13,245 bases of DNA from JAVXAG01 sp036660615 (GCA_036660615.1 JAVXAG010000050.1:1-13245), one strand, 5' to 3'. Numbered from the stretch's first letter, positions 1 through 6,615 are shown. Notes: generated from the sequence alone by a model not told the origin. A program made the numbers and translations.

Positions 1-27
1 AGTTGTAACAAAATCAACTTTTCTTAA
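1..27 (+). terminator. possible clipped terminator at window edge
   Basis: AGTTG and CAACT can pair across a 9-nt loop and are followed by TTTCTT. The stem may extend left beyond the window, so this could be the terminator of an unseen + strand gene. The visible stem is short, so the call is weak. Confidence 0.25.
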
Positions 28-54
28 GATTATAAAATATCCCCTTTAAAGTAC

Positions 55-83
55 TTGACTTTTCTTTCATCGCATAGTATTGT
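55..83 (+). promoter_or_regulatory. sigma-A-type promoter of the nuclease-like gene
   Basis: TTGACT (55-60), a 17-bp spacer and TATTGT (78-83) give a good -35 and a mediocre -10. Transcription would start near 90, about 70 nt before the first possible start codon of the downstream gene. No other candidate lies in this gap. Confidence 0.45.
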
Positions 84-160
84 TTATACATAAATGTTAT
101 TATTTTACATCGAACTGAGTCTCAAGAAAAAACGACTTTTATTACATATGCCAATAGGGG

Positions 161-1000
161 GTGCATAATATTTTTAATTATATTAAAACAACACAAGCAG
201 ATATTCAAATGGAGAAGTATTTGCGCAATAAGTACAGTCACCAATTATCTCAACTTCCTTTAGGAAAGCTTCTTTGTGTTAACAATAAAAACAAAGAATA
301 TAATTATCTACTTCAGCATCAAATTATAGATGGTAAAACCAATTATTATCACAAGTATCTTGACAAAAGTCATTTGGAATTTGTGAATGAATTGAAGCAA
401 CGTAAATTTTTAGAAAAATCCATTGCTGTGATGGACGAGAACATAAAATTTCAAGAGAAATCAATTTTACATTATAATGAATACGACTTAAATGCCATTT
501 GGAATTTGATGCCCAAAACTTATGGTGAAATTCCAGATCGTTTTTTTGGTAATGAAGAATCTTCTACCCCATCTTCTTGGGCTGAAGCTAATTTTCCATC
601 AAACCCCTATACAAAAGGCTTAATTCATAAAACTTCTTTTGGTTTGTTAATGCGATCAAAATCAGAATTACTTATTGCGGAGCAGCTACATAACCTTAAT
701 ATTCCTTTTCGGTATGAGGAATTATTGCGGTTGCCAAACCTATATGGGCAATATGAAGATTTGTATCCTGACTTTTCATTTCTATCAAAAGAAAACAAAA
801 AGTTTTATTGGGAACACTGCGGTCTTATGGGTAACACTGAATATTTGGAAAGATTTACACACAAGGTAGCAGTTTATCATAAAAATGGTATTTGTATCTC
901 AAACAACTTGATACTTACTACCGATACTAACGAGGGTGTACTTGACACTTTAATGGTAAAGGATATCATAGAACATTTTATTTTGCCAAGAATTTTCTAA
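161..1000 (+). CDS. PD-(D/E)XK nuclease-like hypothetical protein
   Basis: A 279-aa protein of unknown role. The C-terminal half (about 160-279) carries the motifs RSKSE (E169), YPDF (D204) and WEH (E218), followed by a basic/aromatic stretch and a Gly-rich turn. This spacing resembles a PD-(D/E)XK nuclease core. From memory it matches a family of uncharacterised Firmicute proteins with the same SKSE...PDF...WEH signature, often present in several copies per genome. The lysine of the classical (D/E)xK triad is not visible after E218, so catalysis is unproven. The N-terminal half is charged and probably helical. The start is uncertain: GTG at 161 abuts the only SD-like run (AGGGGG) and directly follows an in-frame TAG (155-157); the next ATG (209) has no ribosome site. 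It stands alone, flanked by its own promoter and a terminator. Confidence 0.6.
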   Translation: MHNIFNYIKTTQADIQMEKYLRNKYSHQLSQLPLGKLLCVNNKNKEYNYLLQHQIIDGKTNYYHKYLDKSHLEFVNELKQRKFLEKSIAVMDENIKFQEKSILHYNEYDLNAIWNLMPKTYGEIPDRFFGNEESSTPSSWAEANFPSNPYTKGLIHKTSFGLLMRSKSELLIAEQLHNLNIPFRYEELLRLPNLYGQYEDLYPDFSFLSKENKKFYWEHCGLMGNTEYLERFTHKVAVYHKNGICISNNLILTTDTNEGVLDTLMVKDIIEHFILPRIF

Positions 1001-1002
1001 TA

Positions 1003-1078
1003 AAAAAAGAGCCTGTACTGAATGCAACAACAAATTTGACATTTGTAAATTACAACAGTAAAAGCTCCTTTTACTTTT
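1003..1078. terminator. bidirectional terminator between convergent genes
   Basis: An A-rich stretch plus GAGC (near 1003-1012) pairs with GCTCCTTTT (1064-1072). TACTG (1016-1020) pairs with CAGTA (1056-1060), and an inner ACAAAT/ATTTGT hairpin sits within. A-tracts and T-tracts flank the two sides, so it can end transcription from the nuclease-like gene and from rplY. Confidence 0.55.
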
Positions 1079-1118
1079 GCTTGATTAAATTTAATCCATT
1101 TCTGTGTCTTATAATAAA

Positions 1119-1682
1119 TTATTCTGCATCTTCTGTTGAGGTGCCTTTTTTTTCAACAATTTTGCATATAACGGCATCTTTATCAATCTGCAATTCTACC
1201 TTTTCGGTTTTGAATTCTTCCATGTCGCCAACTGTCAAAGTTTCCCCAATTGGTCTGCCTTCAATGTCTATGGTAATAGTGTCAACCATATCTTCTGGCA
1301 AAGCCGCATACGGAACCTCTATTATCATTTTTTCCAAAATGCCCTTTATCAACTCTTCGTTCTGGAAAATAATGTGAGTTACACTGTTAACTTTTTGATC
1401 TGCTTGCAGTGCTTGAAAACTGATTTGAATGATTTCATTATTCAATGTATCTCGTGTTTTATCCTTTATTTGTGCTAGAATGATCTGGTCTTCAAGTTTG
1501 ATTTGAAGTTTGCTTCCTTCATGTTTATTACGTAAAACTTTGATTGCAACTGTATTATCCATCTGGATTGAGATTGATTCCTTTAATGCTCCACCGTAAA
1601 TAACACAAGGCACGATGCCTATTCGTCTCAACTGTTTCGCCTTTTTAGTTGTATCTCGTTTTTCAACTGTGATAATGTCCAT
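1119..1682 (-). CDS. rplY: 50S ribosomal protein L25 (Ctc/TL5 long form)
   Basis: A 187-aa protein of the long, two-domain bacterial L25 (Ctc/TL5) type, which binds 5S rRNA in the large ribosomal subunit. The N-terminal L25 domain (about 1-90) opens MDIITVEKRD and contains the IPCVIYGG-like loop (VPCVIYGGAL). The C-terminal beta domain (about 95-180) contains VPYAALPEDMVDTITIDIEG and GETLTVGDM; the tail is acidic. The ORF can start at 1688, but AAGGAGG (1691-1697) is then only 2 nt away. The second ATG at 1682 has 8-nt spacing and gives the usual family N-terminus, so I chose it. It follows prmA in the same direction, separated by a strong hairpin terminator; I could not find a convincing promoter of its own in the 182-nt gap. 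Confidence 0.93.
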   Translation of the reverse strand: MDIITVEKRDTTKKAKQLRRIGIVPCVIYGGALKESISIQMDNTVAIKVLRNKHEGSKLQIKLEDQIILAQIKDKTRDTLNNEIIQISFQALQADQKVNSVTHIIFQNEELIKGILEKMIIEVPYAALPEDMVDTITIDIEGRPIGETLTVGDMEEFKTEKVELQIDKDAVICKIVEKKGTSTEDAE

Positions 1683-1724
1683 TTTCATTTCCTCCTTAAA
1701 CGCATCTTCCTTTTCAGGAAAATG

Positions 1725-1780
1725 AAAAAAGAAAGACTTATTATATAATGCTGCTTAGCACAATATTAAAAGCCTTTCTT
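1725..1780 (-). terminator. terminator/attenuator between prmA and rplY
   Basis: On the - strand AAGAAAGGCTT (1780-1770) pairs with AAGTCTTTCTT (1739-1729) through one G-U pair. Further A/T pairing lies inside, and the stem is followed by a T-run. It should end prmA transcripts, or act as an attenuator in the rplY leader if transcription reads in from prmA. Confidence 0.6.
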
Positions 1781-1864
1781 ACATAGATGGTTCTTTTCTG
1801 TTTTCAACTACATCTTACCACAATTCCCTATAAAAGCAAATTATATCGCAAGTCATCATTCAGT

Positions 1865-2830
1865 TTATTTCTGTGCTACTATGCAGCACCACATTCCGTC
1901 CTCTTTGACTTCTAGAATTTTAAAACCACAGGCGCGAATTTCATCGGCAACTTTGACTTCTTTTTCTACCAAAATCCCAGATGAGATATATATTCCGTCT
2001 GGCAACAAGTGTTTTGCCACATCTTTGCTCAGCATTATTACTAAGTCAGCCATTAGGTTTGCTACAACTAAATTTGCTTTAAAATCTATCCCTTTTGTAA
2101 GGTCGCCAAATTGAGCTTTGGCAACATTATCTACTCTGTTGAGTATTAGGTTTTCTTTGGCAATTTCCACAGCCACTGGGTCTATTTCTACCCCCAGAAC
2201 CTTGGTGCTACCAAGCAGCGCTGCCGCAATGGAAAGTATTCCTGATCCACAGCCAACATCGAGAACAGAATCACCAGGTTTCATATACTCCTCCATCATT
2301 TTTACACAAAGAGAAGTCGTTTCGTGAGTTCCAGTACCAAAAGCCATTCCAGGATCAAGTTCAATAACCAGTTCACCTTCATTTTGACTGTAGTTTTCCC
2401 AAGACGGTTTAACCACAATACTATTTGATATCTTTGCCGGCTTAAAATATTCCTTCCAGTTGTCTTTCCAACCTTCATCGTTTTCCATTACAATATCAAC
2501 TTTTAGAGAACCAAAATCGATATTTTCCCCAAATTGTCCGTCTTTTACTTTGGCTAAAAGCTTATCCATGGCTTCCTCAACTTCTTTTGTCTTGACTAGA
2601 TTCTCTGGTGTATCCTCAAGATAAATTGTTACTTTTGGCTCTTGATTTTTCAAATCCATAACCGCATCATCAATGTAATCCCATTCATAATCGTGTTCCT
2701 TATTTATCAAATCATCTATATCTCTTGGATCATCTATTACAACATCTGTAACATCACACCACATAAGCTCCGTAATTATTGGCTCTATTCCAGCTTCTTT
2801 TGTATGAATAGTTATTTTAATATAGTTCAT
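1865..2830 (-). CDS. prmA: ribosomal protein L11 methyltransferase PrmA
   Basis: A 321-aa SAM-dependent methyltransferase that trimethylates ribosomal protein L11 in the cytoplasm. An N-terminal L11-recognition domain (about 1-100) is joined by a linker containing the family hallmark GWKDNWKEYFKP (120-131). The Rossmann catalytic domain carries DPGMAFGTGTHETT (159-172), the SAM-binding loop LDVGCGSG (190-197), the acidic VEID (214-217) and the NLMADL motif (258-263). Length is normal for the family. The ATG at 2830 has GGAGG six bases upstream. In many Clostridia prmA directly follows dnaJ; here about 3.8 kb of other sequence lies between them, and prmA has its own promoter. Confidence 0.96.
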   Translation of the reverse strand: MNYIKITIHTKEAGIEPIITELMWCDVTDVVIDDPRDIDDLINKEHDYEWDYIDDAVMDLKNQEPKVTIYLEDTPENLVKTKEVEEAMDKLLAKVKDGQFGENIDFGSLKVDIVMENDEGWKDNWKEYFKPAKISNSIVVKPSWENYSQNEGELVIELDPGMAFGTGTHETTSLCVKMMEEYMKPGDSVLDVGCGSGILSIAAALLGSTKVLGVEIDPVAVEIAKENLILNRVDNVAKAQFGDLTKGIDFKANLVVANLMADLVIMLSKDVAKHLLPDGIYISSGILVEKEVKVADEIRACGFKILEVKEDGMWCCIVAQK

Positions 2831-2896
2831 ATTCGTCCTCCATATGGCAAAGGGATAAAAGAAATCCCCCCTATTTTATTCCTCGTTTGATTGTTC

Positions 2897-2925
2897 ATTG
2901 TACTACTTTTTAGATTTTTTTGCAA
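2897..2925 (-). promoter_or_regulatory. sigma-A promoter of prmA
   Basis: On the - strand TTGCAA (2925-2920), a 17-bp spacer and TACAAT (2902-2897), about 66 nt before the prmA start. Both boxes are close to consensus. It frees prmA from the heat-shock operon upstream. Confidence 0.65.
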
Positions 2926-2975
2926 CGCCTGTTTATCCCACATTGCTCTTATCATTACAATTTATTACATTTTTA

Positions 2976-3004
2976 TAGACACATTATATATATTGTGTTA
3001 GAAT
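2976..3004 (+). promoter_or_regulatory. merR-type regulator promoter with dyad operator
   Basis: TAGACA (2976-2981), a 17-bp spacer and TAGAAT (2999-3004). A dyad with arms ACACA (2979-2983) and TGTGT (2994-2998) around an AT-only core fills the spacer. Placement of an operator inside the spacer fits binding by the MerR-family product itself, probably autoregulation. Confidence 0.6.
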
Positions 3005-3056
3005 TAAAACCAAACAAGATATAGGGTTGGTACCCGCCTAAATTGGAGGCATATTT

Positions 3057-3884
3057 ATGAATAATAAAAAGGATTATTTCACAACTGGTGAATTTGCAAA
3101 ACTATGCAATGTTAAAAAGCAGACACTTTTTTACTATGATTCCATTGGTATTTTTTGCCCTGAAGTTGTAGACAAAAATGATTATAGATACTATTCCTTT
3201 ACTCAGCTTGAAACCTTTGAAGTCTTGACTATGCTAAAATGGCTAAACGTTTCATTGAAAGAAATAAAAACCCATATGGACAACCGTTCGCCAGAAACCT
3301 TAATACAGCTTTTGGAAACCAAGAAAGTTGAGCTAGATAATAAAATCAGTGAACTTGAATGGTCCAGAAAATATATTGATGCTAAAATCCAAATTACGAC
3401 AGAAGGCATGAACGCCCCTCTTGGCAAAATTTTATTTAAAGATATGCCTGCTCAATCGTTGATTGTCGCTGATTATGTCGGTGGTAATAACGAAAAAGCC
3501 GTTGCCGAAGCTGTCACAGAACACTTTAATTATTGTCGCAGTATTGGCATAAAAAGCGCCTACTCTATCGGTGGCATAATACCAGTTAGCGAAGTCAACC
3601 AACACACCTATCGATATTCAAAATTTTACACCATCGCCGACCGTTCTATGGTTGAAGAAAGTGGCTGCAAAGATGCACTTCACGATGCAGGTGGAAAATA
3701 TTTAGTCTATTATGATAATCATGGCTACGATAAAGTTCATGATATCTGCCTTGAAATCCTTGAATATGCAAAAAAGAACCACCTAAAACTAGGCGATTCC
3801 TTTTATGAAGACGTTATTTTGGATGACTTATCCACAAACGGCTACTATAACTATCTAATCAAAATTTCTATAAGAGTTTTATGA
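3057..3884 (+). CDS. MerR-family transcriptional regulator with GyrI-like effector domain
   Basis: A 275-aa one-component regulator of the BmrR/BltR architecture. The winged helix-turn-helix is at 6-75 (YFTTGEFAKLCNVKKQTLFYYD, then YRYYS at 43-47). A long dimerisation helix follows at about 78-112 (ETLIQLLETKKVELDNKISE). A C-terminal GyrI-like ligand-binding domain runs from about 120 to 275, with aromatic-rich strands such as GKYLVYYDNHGYD. Members bind between the -35 and -10 of promoters with long spacers and distort the DNA to activate transcription when a ligand binds. ATG 3057 has GGAGG seven bases upstream. The gene converges on the GPH symporter with one base between stop codons and no terminator visible. 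The symporter promoter has the 19-bp spacer typical of MerR targets, so it is the likely regulated gene. The ligand is unknown. Confidence 0.88.
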   Translation: MNNKKDYFTTGEFAKLCNVKKQTLFYYDSIGIFCPEVVDKNDYRYYSFTQLETFEVLTMLKWLNVSLKEIKTHMDNRSPETLIQLLETKKVELDNKISELEWSRKYIDAKIQITTEGMNAPLGKILFKDMPAQSLIVADYVGGNNEKAVAEAVTEHFNYCRSIGIKSAYSIGGIIPVSEVNQHTYRYSKFYTIADRSMVEESGCKDALHDAGGKYLVYYDNHGYDKVHDICLEILEYAKKNHLKLGDSFYEDVILDDLSTNGYYNYLIKISIRVL

Positions 3885-3885
3885 T

Positions 3886-5304
3886 TTAGAATATATCATC
3901 AAACTCATCTAAATCAGGAGTTTCACCGTCTCTTTGTTTCTCCACAGCATCCATAACTTTATCAAAATGTTTTTTATCTATTGGATATTTATTTATGATA
4001 AATACGACTAGCAACATGAAAATTCCAGGAAGCAGCGTAAAGCAATTGCTTACCCAAGTGCAAGCGGTAACGGACTGAACAGCTGCCTCACTTTGGAATC
4101 CAGCCTGTTCCAATATTATTCCAAGAAACTGTAATCCAATAGCGATAGATACTGATTCTGCTAGTGCCTGCAACGAAATAACTGCTCCAGAGTGTTTTTT
4201 GCCAGAGGACAATTCTTCCACTTCACAAACGTCATATATCATTGACGGCATCAGTTGCCAGTAACAAGTGTTTCCAACAGAATATATTATACAAAGCCCA
4301 CAGGCAACCACAAATGAATTCACTCCAATAAATCTGAATGCGATCATTATTATTCCAGTTATTCCTATTCCAAGCATAAATACTAGTTTTTTATCAGTTT
4401 TGTTTGATAGTCCTGCAACAAGTGGCACTAGGCAGATCCCAACCACAGTAATTAAGAACATAATAAAAGAAATGTTTGTAGCTGAAAGCCCCAAATTATA
4501 TGAAAAATAGTAAATTCTATCTGATGAAAAAATGGTGTTTGCAATAAGATATAGCACACTTGCTCCAAGTAAAAATCTTATTGGTTTAAGTTTTAGAATT
4601 TGTATGTATCCCTTGTACATTTCAATAATTTTTGAAAATGTAAATATCTTAGCCTTATTAGGGCTTTTTTTGAAGTTTGGTACATCACTCTTTTTTATTG
4701 TAAAGGCACAAATAAGCAGTGCCGCTCCTGCGCAAACCCCACAAAATATTCCGACGGCTGTCCACGACTGTGCTGTAGATTTTCCCATATTCATCAAAAA
4801 GTCCACAATTATTGTAGGGAGAACCATACCTATTGCCATGCCTACTTGATTGAAAACATATGCATATGAACGCAACACTGTTCTCTCGTTATAGTCAGCA
4901 GTCAGATCGGAGCCCCATGCCATATATGGCACAAAAAACGATGCAAATGATGTCCAAAATAATATTGTCATCAACCCATAGTAAAAAATTTTAAAAGTAT
5001 AGGTCGCATCTATTGCAGTAAACAAAAGACTTGTTATTACTGCAACTGGTATTGCTGCCGCAATCAAAAACGGTTTTCTTTTACCAAATCTTGTATCTAT
5101 ATTATCTGAAAAATACCCACAAATAGGTCCACAAAATGCTTCCCAAACTGAACCTATCGCAGCAATTGTCCCTGCCGCAGCTGGCTGAATTCCAGCAACT
5201 GTAGTAAGAAAAAATAGCAAAAATGTACCCGATATTGTGTACATAGCGTTGTCTGCAACGCCGCCAATTCCGTATGATAACTTAGTTCCAAACCCAAGTT
5301 TCAT
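3886..5304 (-). CDS. GPH-family (MFS) sugar:cation symporter
   Basis: A 472-aa polytopic membrane protein of the glycoside-pentoside-hexuronide family (MelB/GusB/XynB relatives), which imports sugars or glycosides with Na+ or H+. The N-terminus KLSYGIGGVADN (8-19) is typical. The cytoplasmic loop 2-3 signature DNIDTRFGKRKPF (67-79) holds the acidic residues and the RFGKRKP motif of the family. Hydrophobic segments run throughout, consistent with 12 helices, with a central charged loop (KKSDVPNFKKSPNKAK) between the two halves. The reading frame stays open upstream to 5445, but that extension runs through a terminator and the promoter. ATG 5304 has GGAGG at 5316-5312, spaced 7 nt, and starts the family N-terminus. 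No glycosidase is adjacent, so the substrate cannot be assigned. Because a BmrR-like regulator is next door, a drug-like or signalling solute is also possible. Confidence 0.9.
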   Translation of the reverse strand: MKLGFGTKLSYGIGGVADNAMYTISGTFLLFFLTTVAGIQPAAAGTIAAIGSVWEAFCGPICGYFSDNIDTRFGKRKPFLIAAAIPVAVITSLLFTAIDATYTFKIFYYGLMTILFWTSFASFFVPYMAWGSDLTADYNERTVLRSYAYVFNQVGMAIGMVLPTIIVDFLMNMGKSTAQSWTAVGIFCGVCAGAALLICAFTIKKSDVPNFKKSPNKAKIFTFSKIIEMYKGYIQILKLKPIRFLLGASVLYLIANTIFSSDRIYYFSYNLGLSATNISFIMFLITVVGICLVPLVAGLSNKTDKKLVFMLGIGITGIIMIAFRFIGVNSFVVACGLCIIYSVGNTCYWQLMPSMIYDVCEVEELSSGKKHSGAVISLQALAESVSIAIGLQFLGIILEQAGFQSEAAVQSVTACTWVSNCFTLLPGIFMLLVVFIINKYPIDKKHFDKVMDAVEKQRDGETPDLDEFDDIF

Positions 5305-5332
5305 ATTACCACCTCCAATTTGTCTACATTTA

Positions 5333-5363
5333 ATCATACAGTATATTGTTACGATATAGTCAA
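5333..5363 (-). promoter_or_regulatory. GPH symporter promoter with 19-bp spacer and dyad (probable MerR operator)
   Basis: On the - strand TTGACT (5363-5358) and TATGAT (5338-5333) are separated by exactly 19 bp, two more than the sigma-A optimum. An imperfect dyad centred at 5350 has the form TATATnGTnACnATATA and covers the spacer. This long-spacer layout is the classic target of MerR-family activators. Confidence 0.65.
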
Positions 5364-5414
5364 GTGTTTTTTGTCTATTATTTGAATTTTCTACCATTTT
5401 TTCGATGGTTTTTC

Positions 5415-5453
5415 TATAATAAAAAACACCACAATTTGCCTGCATTGTGGTGT
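5415..5453 (-). terminator. rho-independent terminator of the 135-aa gene
   Basis: A perfect 10-bp stem (ACACCACAAT/ATTGTGGTGT, 5453-5426) with an 8-nt loop is followed on the - strand by TTTTTATTAT. It lies just after the stop codon at 5467 and insulates the symporter promoter from upstream transcription. Confidence 0.85.
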
Positions 5454-5466
5454 GAGTAAACTTATT

Positions 5467-5874
5467 TTATAATATGTATGTCGTTTTTAAAAAAAGATTT
5501 TCACCTATTACTTTTTGTCCCTCTGTAAAGTCGCATCGCAATTGGCTACTTTCAATATATTTTTTAGTGACATTAACTAGCAATTTGTTGTTCTCTGTCT
5601 CAACCAAATAGTAGGCCGATCTGTCCTTTATTGAATCCAACAAATATAATATTCCAGGCAACATCAACAAGTCCATGGCACTCTTAAACCCTTTAAGGTT
5701 TTTACTTCTCTTTAACGGAATAATAGATTTTGCATTGGGATATTTATACTTTACCACCGCATCGTATTTTGAACGACATTTTCCAAATATCTCAAATTCA
5801 GATAGTTTAATATCTTCTCTAATAACTATTCCCGTCAAATTTTTCCCAGTCTCTGTCTGTTTTTCAGAATTCAT
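5467..5874 (-). CDS. hypothetical protein behind a Fur-type box
   Basis: I do not recognise this 135-aa protein. It is basic, with an N-terminal Lys/Glu-rich stretch, a probable beta-rich region (LTGIVIREDIKLSEFEIFG, YDAVVKYKYPNAKSIIPLK) and one moderately hydrophobic segment near 65-85 (AMDLLMLPGILYLLDSI). That segment is interrupted by charges and may not span the membrane. The C-terminal part again looks like alternating strands. No Cys/His metal cluster is evident. The frame opens at ATG 5892, but GAGGGG sits about 10 nt before ATG 5874 and nothing suitable precedes 5892, so I chose 5874. It is a single-gene unit: a strong promoter overlapped by a Fur-like box upstream and a perfect terminator downstream. 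Iron control is inferred from the operator only. Confidence 0.65.
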   Translation of the reverse strand: MNSEKQTETGKNLTGIVIREDIKLSEFEIFGKCRSKYDAVVKYKYPNAKSIIPLKRSKNLKGFKSAMDLLMLPGILYLLDSIKDRSAYYLVETENNKLLVNVTKKYIESSQLRCDFTEGQKVIGENLFLKTTYIL

Positions 5875-5909
5875 TGTACTTTTTCCCCTCATCTATTATT
5901 ATTTAAATT

Positions 5910-5938
5910 ATTATAACAAAATCTGCAATCGCTGACAA
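5910..5938 (-). promoter_or_regulatory. sigma-A promoter of the 135-aa gene
   Basis: On the - strand TTGTCA (5938-5933), a 17-bp spacer and a perfect TATAAT (5915-5910) preceded by TGT, giving an extended -10. This is one of the strongest promoters in the window. Its -35 lies inside the Fur-like box. Confidence 0.75.
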
Positions 5939-5947
5939 TCATTATCA
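5933..5947. promoter_or_regulatory. Fur-family operator (7-1-7 box)
   Basis: TGACAAT-C-ATTATCA matches the Bacillus-type Fur 7-1-7 box TGATAAT-N-ATTATCA at all but one position. The PerR box (TTATAAT-N-ATTATAA) fits less well. It covers the -35 of the promoter, a repressing position. Confidence 0.6.
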
Positions 5948-6024
5948 TTTAGCGCTGTATTTATGAGCTGAAAAAATAATAATATGATGTCATTTTTCAG
6001 GTGAATATACAAATATGTCAAGCG

Positions 6025-6059
6025 ATGCCCCGACTTTTTCATTTCTCAAAATTAGGGGC
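6025..6059. repeat. palindromic repeat type A, variant 1, copy 1 (cut by gap)
   Basis: The element begins ATGCCCCGACTTTTT and reaches AGGGGC, where the N run starts; the final AT is missing. It is identical over these 35 bases to the copy on the other side of the gap. Ends are inverted (ATGCCCC/GGGGCAT). Confidence 0.8.
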
Positions 6060-6159
6060 NNNNNNNNNNNNNNNNNNNNNNNNNNNNNNNNNNNNNNNNN
6101 NNNNNNNNNNNNNNNNNNNNNNNNNNNNNNNNNNNNNNNNNNNNNNNNNNNNNNNNNNN
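6060..6159. other. assembly gap of exactly 100 N
   Basis: The run of 100 undetermined bases has a default scaffold-gap length, so real size is unknown. Both edges are copies of the same repeat, showing that the assembler broke on the repeat. Confidence 0.98.
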
Positions 6160-6196
6160 ATGCCCCGACTTTTTCATTTCTCAAAATTAGGGGCAT
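6160..6196. repeat. palindromic repeat type A, variant 1, copy 2
   Basis: A complete 37-bp element: ATGCCCC and GGGGCAT arms around a 23-bp AT-rich middle. It is identical to the visible part of the copy before the gap. Confidence 0.85.
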
Positions 6197-6283
6197 GAAT
6201 CAGTCGATTTTCTTGTTAAAACCCATAAAATTGTCATAAAGTGTAAGGATATTTTTCTTATCTTTACAGCAATTCCCATTGCG

Positions 6284-6320
6284 ATGCCCCGACTTTTCAA
6301 AACCTAAATATTCGGGGCAT
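6284..6320. repeat. palindromic repeat type A, variant 2, copy 3
   Basis: A 37-bp element with the same ends (8-bp arms here, ATGCCCCG/CGGGGCAT) and the same left part GACTTTT, but a different middle from variant 1. It is identical to the element at 6344-6380. Confidence 0.85.
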
Positions 6321-6343
6321 TTGTAGGCTAAAAACAGCGAAAT

Positions 6344-6380
6344 ATGCCCCGACTTTTCAAAACCTAAATATTCGGGGCAT
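6344..6380. repeat. palindromic repeat type A, variant 2, copy 4
   Basis: A 37-bp element identical to 6284-6320, separated from it by a 23-bp unrelated spacer. No gene lies between 6381 and the dnaJ terminator; I see nothing recognisable in 6381-6470. Confidence 0.85.
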
Positions 6381-6485
6381 ATTGAACTTTTTACCCAACA
6401 TTTAACATCCCTAAAGCTTTCCTTTTATTATTCTAAAAATATATCAGGCCGTCTGAATACTGTCCATACTATTTGGCAAAGCGCC

Positions 6486-6535
6486 AATAGAAAACCGTAG
6501 GAAATGGGTCTAAAGTTTAGAGCCACGCCTACGGT
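6486..6535 (-). terminator. terminator of the hrcA-grpE-dnaK-dnaJ operon
   Basis: ACCGTAGG (6535-6528) pairs perfectly with CCTACGGT (6501-6494). An inner stem (TCTAA/TTAGA) lies within and TTTTCTATT follows on the - strand. It is about 86 nt past the dnaJ stop codon and is the first terminator-like structure after it. Confidence 0.65.
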
Positions 6536-6549
6536 AATCAATTATTATG

Positions 6550-6577
6550 TTGGCCAGAGCCACCGGCTCGGCCTTTA
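6550..6577. repeat. GC-rich hairpin repeat type B, copy 1
   Basis: TTGGCCAGAGCC-ACC-GGCTCGGCCTTTA forms a 9-bp stem with one bulge and a 3-nt loop. It differs from copy 2 by one base (A for G) and is far richer in GC than the surroundings. It lies in the transcribed dnaJ 3' region. Confidence 0.8.
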
Positions 6578-6587
6578 TCTTTTCCCT

Positions 6588-6615
6588 TTGGCCGGAGCCA
6601 CCGGCTCGGCCTTTA
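6588..6615. repeat. GC-rich hairpin repeat type B, copy 2
   Basis: Second copy, starting 38 bp after the first and ending 5 bp before the dnaJ stop codon. No T-run follows on the - strand, so it is not a classical terminator for dnaJ. Confidence 0.8.

Noticed and set aside
1036..1377. 113-aa open frame on the + strand
   Set aside because: Mirror of rplY and its terminator; no family resemblance and no promoter.
5305..5445. 47-residue N-terminal extension of the symporter
   Set aside because: It runs through the 19-bp-spacer promoter and a terminator; the internal ATG at 5304 has the ribosome site and the family N-terminus.
6025..6380. CRISPR-like array (37-bp repeats)
   Set aside because: Only two copies of each variant, spacers of 23 and 87 bp, no cas genes, and the repeat is a mobile-type palindrome with arms at its very ends.
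6446..6457. AGGCCGTCTGAA, which as I recall equals a Neisseriaceae DNA uptake sequence variant
   Set aside because: Single copy in a clearly Firmicute context with no second copy in the window; most likely chance or part of a local repeat.
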